DNA of 11,115 nucleotides, from NCBI GenBank assembly GCA_022563775.1, contig JADFMS010000043.1:1-11115 (forward strand). Reading direction: 5' to 3'. A program made the translations under genes and the position numbers. This stretch comes from Fidelibacterota bacterium (GTDB lineage: Bacteria > Marinisomatota > SORT01). The notes beneath the pieces were generated by a model. It was not told the origin of the DNA, made no database searches, and saw nothing but the letters and a program-made list of their open reading frames with translations. Positions within the stretch are counted from its first letter, which is position 1. Each line of letters opens with the position of its first letter. This document shows positions 7,500 to 11,115 of the stretch, in pieces.

Positions 7500-7723
7500 C
7501 AGTTCAGAGAGTCTAAACTACCCAGAATTTCTGAATTCTCCGGGAACCTCCCGAGTTGCTTTTTCGAAAAGATATTTTCTCCGTTAACAACAACTTCAAA
7601 GACTCCTTTGTCGGAAGCTATGAGTTCGCTCTTAACATCAAATTTTGTTTCGATTTCAGCCGCCAAACTGGTGGCTTGAGGCAGATAGCCTCAGACGCTG
7701 CAATATTCGATACTGATATTCAA
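7499..7723 (-). CDS. SelW-like selenoprotein (Rdx family) with in-frame UGA in a CxxU motif
   Basis: A 74-residue thioredoxin-fold redox protein of the Rdx (SelW/SelT/SelH) family, read through TGA 7691-7693 as selenocysteine U11. The start of the product reads MNISIEYCSVUGYLPQATSL, giving a C8-S-V-U11 redox motif. Then comes LAAEIE, followed by GVFEVVVNGENIFSKK (40-55) and GRFPE (58-62). All of these are family hallmarks after the UGA in the same frame, so the TGA is not the end of the gene. The ordinary stop is TGA at 7499-7501. Start TTG 7723 has AAAAGGA about 6 bases upstream; no in-frame ATG exists before the upstream TAA. A hairpin fitting a bacterial SECIS follows the UGA. The gene is 77 bases downstream of a small membrane protein gene on the same strand. 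Known relatives exchange thiol/selenol redox; the partner here is unknown. An alternative is a cysteine-to-stop mutation in a dying gene, but the rest of the frame is clean. Confidence 0.85.
7658..7676 (-). promoter_or_regulatory. Candidate bacterial SECIS hairpin
   Basis: Minus-strand AGCCACCAGTTTGGCGGCT folds as AGCC/GGCT, an A-C mismatch, then CC/GG, with loop AGTTT (7665-7669). The loop begins 21 bases after the UGA and has G as its second base followed by U. This matches what is known of bacterial SECIS elements: an apical loop about 16-37 bases after the UGA with a G in its first two positions. SelB would bind it to recruit Sec-tRNA. A second stem, TGAGGC/GCCTCA (7677-7693), encloses the UGA itself. 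Folding was judged by eye. Confidence 0.6.
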
Positions 7724-7800
7724 GTCATTTCCTTTTATCAAAAGTTTTCCGGCTACTGAATTTACACAGGTTTAAATCAGATACAAGAAAATGTGCATGT

Positions 7801-8196
7801 CTATGTTCCGCCGGGAAATTCCTGCGATATAGTCACTTCTATATAGTCTTTCACTTTATGAAGGAAAAGCATAGGTCCGGGCTCAGCCGGGTTTAAGCCT
7901 CTGTCGCGAATGTAATCGTATTCAATCATAAAAAAGATGGCGTTTTTCAATGTTAATCCTGTCTGGAATGATAAGGCTTCGTAATGAGTCTTAAGAGATT
8001 CATTTTTATCGTTTTTTATTTTCAGTCTGAGGAGTCTGCTTGCGAGATTGTTTTCATTTGCTTCGGGTAATTGTTTTTTGAGTTTCTTATACACGTCGAT
8101 CTGAGCTTTAACGTCGTTCTTCCATCCTGACCAACGAGAAAAAAATATTCCCCCAGCGAGTAGCAAAATCGCCGAAATTAAGTATAAGAAGATCAT
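7801..8196 (-). CDS. Small single-pass membrane protein of unknown function
   Basis: 131 residues. Residues 2-20 (IFLYLISAILLLAGGIFFS) form one strongly hydrophobic segment, followed by RW and a Lys-rich stretch (25-62). This suggests an N-terminal anchor with the rest in the cytoplasm. The remainder looks mainly helical, with a conserved-looking block IEYDYIRDRGLNPAEPGP (91-108). I recognise no domain. Start ATG 8196 has no clear SD, but a strong promoter sits about 35 bases before it. The SelW-like gene begins 77 bases downstream with no terminator seen between them, so the two may share a transcript. Confidence 0.72.
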   Translation of the reverse strand: MIFLYLISAILLLAGGIFFSRWSGWKNDVKAQIDVYKKLKKQLPEANENNLASRLLRLKIKNDKNESLKTHYEALSFQTGLTLKNAIFFMIEYDYIRDRGLNPAEPGPMLFLHKVKDYIEVTISQEFPGGT

Positions 8197-8238
8197 AACA
8201 AATTATTTAATGTTTGCTCACCCATAATAACGGTGAAA

Positions 8239-8267
8239 AATATATCCAGCTTTAAAATCAATGTCAA
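8239..8267 (-). promoter_or_regulatory. Sigma-70-type promoter for the membrane protein (and possibly SelW-like) genes
   Basis: On the minus strand a perfect TTGACA (8262-8267) is followed after 17 bases by TATATT (8239-8244). The predicted start is near 8232, giving a leader of about 35 bases to ATG 8196. It is back to back with the promoter of the HD-GYP gene. Confidence 0.65.
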
Positions 8268-8297
8268 AGAATTGTTGACGATATCATTCATAAACAC

Positions 8298-8326
8298 TTG
8301 ATATGTAATATATGGTAGAATATATT
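8298..8326 (+). promoter_or_regulatory. Candidate promoter of the GAF/HD-GYP gene
   Basis: TTGATA (8298-8303), a 17-base spacer, then TATATT (8321-8326): each box differs from consensus by one base. Transcription would start near 8333, leaving a leader of about 107 bases that contains three inverted repeats. Confidence 0.55.
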
Positions 8327-8338
8327 TAACGCCTTGCA

Positions 8339-8398
8339 TAATGGTACCATTAACAAGTTTTAGAAAGGAATTATTTTCCTGATATTTTCTGAAAATAT
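8339..8398 (+). repeat. Three inverted repeats in the HD-GYP leader (operator candidates)
   Basis: TAATGGTACCATTA (8339-8352) is a perfect 14-base palindrome just past the predicted transcription start, a typical repressor-site position. AGGAA/TTCCT (8366-8370 and 8376-8380) encloses 5 bases. ATATTTTC-T-GAAAATAT (8382-8398) is a perfect 8-base inverted repeat around one base. The single-base centre of the last, and the absence of a loop in the first, favour protein binding to DNA over RNA hairpins. No regulator can be named. Confidence 0.45.
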
Positions 8399-8439
8399 AT
8401 TGCTGACATAACGTACTTCATATATCAGATCCGGCGAAG

Positions 8440-10083
8440 ATGAATAAAAGAGAGAAAGAACTACAAGATTTCGCACAAAAACAGCGGGAACAATCCAAAA
8501 AGTTAATAGATATCGGTATTGCTCTTTCTGCGGAAAAGAACATAGCTGTTCTTTTGGAGCTTATCGTTGACAGCGCACGCAGCTTTACTAATGCGGACGG
8601 GGGAACGTTGTATCTCGTCGGCTCCGATCAGAAAACGCTCGATTTTGAAATTGTCCAGACAGACAGCCTTGATATCAGGATGGGTGGCAAAACAGGAGAA
8701 GAAATTGATTGGCCTCCTGTGCAGATGTACAAAGAAGACGGTTCGCCGAACAAGGAGAACGTATCGGCAAACGTGGCTATAACAAAGCAGCTTGTGAACA
8801 TTCCCGATGTGTACGACGTTGAGGGATTTAATTTTGAGGGAACCCGAAAGTTTGATGAGAGCACAGGCTACCGTTCTCAATCGATGCTTGTTATTCCTAT
8901 GTTGAACCACGAAAACGAAATAATCGGCGTCTTGCAGCTGATAAATGCGAGAGACACGGAAACGAATGAGACGATACCTTTTCCGGACGAAGATATAGAT
9001 TTGACAGCGTCCGTTGCCTCACAGGCTGCAGTGGCGCTTACCAACGTCCGGTTGATTCAGGATTTAAAAGACCTGTTTGATGCGTTTATCCAAACAATTG
9101 CCACAGCAATTGACGAAAAGTCGCCGTATACCGCGGGACATATCACTCGCGTTGCTAATCTCACGATGGAAATCGCCCGGGTGGTAAATAAAACCAAATG
9201 GGGCAAGTACGGAAGTCTCAAGTTCTCAGAAGATGAACTTGAAGAGTTGAGGCTTGCCGCATGGATGCATGACGTCGGTAAAATAACGACTCCGGAGCAT
9301 GTGGTAGACAAGAGTACCAAGCTCGAAAAAATATTTGACCGGGTAGAACTATTGAAGCTCAGGTTTGAAGCGATAAAATTTCAAACATATTATGATTGGT
9401 CTGAGCGGAAATCGAAACTGCTCTCTTCAGACGGAAGCGATCCTAAAAAAGTAAAGCAATTGGATGAAGAGTTCTCTGCAAAAATCAAAGAATTGGAAAG
9501 TGACGCAGAATTTACTCTTAATTGCAACGCACCGGGGGAGTTTATGGAAGACGAGTTGATCGAGCGGCTTCAGAAAATATCGAAAAAAACGTTTGAATTC
9601 GAAGGTAAAACATACAATTATATTTCAGAAGATGAGTTGGAAAATCTTAGCATCAAACGCGGAACGCTTAATGTGGAAGATAGAAAGATAATTGAGAACC
9701 ATGCCATGGTGACCTTGAAAATGCTCAAGCAACTGCCGTTCAGCAATAAACTAAAACACGTACCTGAATATGCGGCAGCGCATCATGAAAAACTCAACGG
9801 AACGGGCTACCCGCTTAAGCTCAAAGGAGAAGAGATTTCAGTTCAGGCGAGAATTATGGCTATTGCGGACATATTCGAAGCGTTAACCGCCAAAGACAGG
9901 CCGTATAAGGATCCCATGAAACTCTCGCAAGCAATAAAGATACTTGGATTTATGGTAAAAGATGATCACCTCGACGGAGACCTTGTTGAAATATTTCTGA
10001 AAGAGGGTATGGCTGAAGCGTACGCCGCTGAACATCTATTACCGGCGCAGATAGACTGGAAGACGTCCGATCTGGAATCATGA
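8440..10083 (+). CDS. GAF domain HD-GYP phosphohydrolase, probable cyclic-di-GMP phosphodiesterase
   Basis: 547 residues, cytoplasmic. A short N-terminal coiled stretch (1-25) leads into a GAF sensor domain (about 22-205; NADGGTLYLV and IIGVLQLINA are typical), then a helical linker and an HD-GYP domain (about 213-525). Active-site residues are present: H234 (GHITRV), H277-D278 with K281 (HDVGK), H421 (ENHAM), H448-H449 (HHEKLNGTGYP, with GYP at 456-458) and D477 (ADIFEALTAKDRPYK). Complete HD-GYP motifs indicate hydrolysis of cyclic di-GMP, or possibly another cyclic dinucleotide. About 140 residues separate HDVGK from H421, where classic HD-GYP proteins have roughly 30, so a charged helical insertion (about 297-405) interrupts the domain. 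Start ATG 8440 has no strong SD. It is preceded by its own promoter and a palindrome-rich leader; no diguanylate cyclase gene is in the window. Confidence 0.93.
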   Translation: MNKREKELQDFAQKQREQSKKLIDIGIALSAEKNIAVLLELIVDSARSFTNADGGTLYLVGSDQKTLDFEIVQTDSLDIRMGGKTGEEIDWPPVQMYKEDGSPNKENVSANVAITKQLVNIPDVYDVEGFNFEGTRKFDESTGYRSQSMLVIPMLNHENEIIGVLQLINARDTETNETIPFPDEDIDLTASVASQAAVALTNVRLIQDLKDLFDAFIQTIATAIDEKSPYTAGHITRVANLTMEIARVVNKTKWGKYGSLKFSEDELEELRLAAWMHDVGKITTPEHVVDKSTKLEKIFDRVELLKLRFEAIKFQTYYDWSERKSKLLSSDGSDPKKVKQLDEEFSAKIKELESDAEFTLNCNAPGEFMEDELIERLQKISKKTFEFEGKTYNYISEDELENLSIKRGTLNVEDRKIIENHAMVTLKMLKQLPFSNKLKHVPEYAAAHHEKLNGTGYPLKLKGEEISVQARIMAIADIFEALTAKDRPYKDPMKLSQAIKILGFMVKDDHLDGDLVEIFLKEGMAEAYAAEHLLPAQIDWKTSDLES

Positions 10084-10408
10084 TTTCATCGTTAAACTGA
10101 CCGACAATAATTTCTAATATTCAATAAAAAATAGAAAAGCGCCCTATGTATGAAAAAGAGCGCTGTATGTCTGACTAATTGTTTGATAAGTTATCGCATC
10201 ATATCATCTTTGAATAATAAGGCGGTACTTTTAAAATTTCTATTCAAATGTAAGAATGAATAGAATGAAAATTCAGTTAATTCCCCCAATACCTTCGTCA
10301 TTGACATTTCGGAGCATTTCATTTAGATTTTCCCGACAGTTTAACTTACGGCTTTTCCTAAATTCAGTTTCATTTGTGTAGCGTCAGTTAGGAGAGAAAA
10401 GAGTCATA
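10084..10408. other. AT-rich intergenic region without a gene
   Basis: No convincing coding frame or RNA gene is seen in these 325 bases. AGCGC/GCGCT (10138-10142 and 10160-10164) can pair across a 17-base loop; T-rich sequence follows only on the minus strand, so it is a poor terminator for the HD-GYP gene. An 8-base perfect inverted repeat, TTTGAATA/TATTCAAA (10209-10216 and 10241-10248), encloses 24 bases. A promoter for the transporter lies at 10301-10329. Confidence 0.6.
10301..10329 (+). promoter_or_regulatory. Candidate promoter of the SLC13-type transporter gene
   Basis: A perfect TTGACA (10301-10306) is followed after 17 bases by TAGATT (10324-10329), four of six bases matching the -10 consensus. 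Transcription would start near 10336, about 73 bases before ATG 10409. Confidence 0.5.
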
Positions 10409-11115
10409 ATGGACCTTATAATATTACCGGCGATATTACTGGGGGCGCTGATATTGTTCGTATCCGACAGGATATCCGCTGATTTAGTTGCCATGCTGAT
10501 GCTTGCGGCGCTGCTGCTTTTTAAATTCATAACACCGGAAGAAGCAGTGTCCGGATTCTCAAACAGCGCTACAATAACAATCGGCGCGATGTTTATTTTG
10601 AGTGCGGGGTTGATTCGCACGGGAGTTGTCGACTATTTAGGCGTAATAGCGGAAAAGAGAATCAGTAAAACGAATATCGGGCTTATGCTTTTTATTCTCG
10701 TCATAGCAGGAGGCGCTTCCGCCTTTATTAACAACACCGCTGTCGTAGCTGTATTTCTGCCGGTTATAATAAAGATCTCAAAAGAAAGGGGGATCAGTCC
10801 CTCAAAATTCCTTATACCGCTATCGTACGCAGCGATTCTGGGAGGGAGCATGACGCTGATAGGTTCTTCGACCAATATTCTTGTGAGTTCTATCGCAAAG
10901 GATAACGGTCTCGCCGAATTCAAAATGTTCGAGTTTACCAATGTAGGGATAGTGTTATTCGCGGTAGGTGGATTGTATCTAATAGCATTTGCATTCCGAC
11001 TTTTACCGGATAGAGCAGGCACCGGAGACCTAACGAAAAATTACCGTATGCACAGATATCTTGCGGAAGTTACGGTTACCGAAAACTCCGGCATGATCGG
11101 AAAATCGCTTACAGA
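10409..11115 (+). CDS. SLC13/DASS-type (ArsB/NhaD superfamily) membrane transporter, 3' end outside the window
   Basis: The first 235 residues of an integral membrane transporter; the frame is open to the window edge. Hydrophobic segments lie at about 3-19, 24-42, 53-70, 89-106, 107-122, 134-152 and 177-198. Family signatures are the paired Ser-Asn-Thr-like motifs: SAFINNTAVVAVFLP (104-118, N108-N109-T110) and GSSTNILVSS (152-161), which bind sodium and substrate in the DASS fold. After Pro200 a soluble segment begins (YLAEVTVTENSGMIGKSL, about 217-234). This resembles a TrkA-C (RCK_C) domain, commonly inserted in bacterial SLC13 permeases. The substrate (dicarboxylate, sulfate or other anion) cannot be told. 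AGGAGAG (10390-10396) lies 12 bases before ATG 10409, longer than usual, but no other in-frame ATG, GTG or TTG fits. Confidence 0.88.
   Translation, partial: MDLIILPAILLGALILFVSDRISADLVAMLMLAALLLFKFITPEEAVSGFSNSATITIGAMFILSAGLIRTGVVDYLGVIAEKRISKTNIGLMLFILVIAGGASAFINNTAVVAVFLPVIIKISKERGISPSKFLIPLSYAAILGGSMTLIGSSTNILVSSIAKDNGLAEFKMFEFTNVGIVLFAVGGLYLIAFAFRLLPDRAGTGDLTKNYRMHRYLAEVTVTENSGMIGKSLT

Noticed and set aside
7499..7723. Reassigned genetic code (UGA as Trp or Gly) instead of selenocysteine
   Set aside because: TGA is the normal stop of the first amidohydrolase, the kinase, the HD-GYP gene and this gene itself, and no other gene here needs UGA read-through.
7556..7759. A 67-codon plus-strand open frame
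   Set aside because: It lies antisense to the SelW-like gene, has no SD and no recognisable protein; the minus-strand frame explains the conservation.
8333..8439. Cyclic-di-GMP riboswitch in the HD-GYP leader
   Set aside because: The leader is AT-rich and lacks the conserved GEMM core sequences and the two-helix layout; its repeats look like DNA operator sites.
10269..10369. Direct repeat AAATTCAGTT at 10269 and 10360
   Set aside because: Two ten-base AT-rich copies about 90 bases apart can arise by chance and do not align with promoter elements in a consistent way.
10384..11022. Minus-strand open frames near the right edge
   Set aside because: They are antisense to the transporter, whose plus-strand translation shows clear family motifs.

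Overview
The window is bacterial: genes are packed on both strands, Shine-Dalgarno (SD) sequences are purine-rich, and several promoters resemble sigma-70 sites. Base composition is moderate. The amidohydrolase pair, soluble sensor proteins and M20 dipeptidase would fit an uncultured lineage near the Bacteroidota/FCB group, but I see no marker that settles the taxonomy. UGA is an ordinary stop for several genes here, so the standard code applies. One small gene nevertheless has an in-frame UGA exactly where selenocysteine is expected, which suggests the organism makes selenoproteins.

Layout. Positions 2-3159 (+) hold two translationally coupled amidohydrolase-superfamily genes. The first is cut by the left edge and is the C-terminal part of a tandem-domain protein with a complete set of metal ligands. 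The second carries a signal peptide and has lost all recognisable metal ligands. A terminator hairpin follows, and then two genes on the minus strand: a soluble hybrid histidine kinase with a C-terminal receiver domain (5219-3231) and, upstream of it, a small cysteine-rich, probably zinc-binding protein of unknown function with a good promoter (5903-5415). Divergent from these is an M20 metallodipeptidase with a TTG start (6080-7456, +).

Positions 7499-8196 (-) hold a small single-pass membrane protein and, downstream of it, a 74-residue SelW-like (Rdx family) selenoprotein. The latter is easily missed because it starts with TTG and contains UGA in a CxxU motif. A hairpin that fits a bacterial SECIS element lies just after the UGA. 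From 8440 to 10083 (+) is a GAF/HD-GYP protein, probably a cyclic-di-GMP phosphodiesterase, with a long insertion in its HD domain and a leader rich in palindromes. After about 325 non-coding bases, an SLC13-type transporter begins at 10409 and runs off the right edge.

How the genes may work together. The signalling proteins (hybrid kinase, HD-GYP) and the hydrolases (amidohydrolases, dipeptidase) look like separate housekeeping or environmental-response units, not one pathway. The least ordinary item is the SelW-like selenoprotein with its SECIS candidate. The ligand-less amidohydrolase coupled to an active partner is second.
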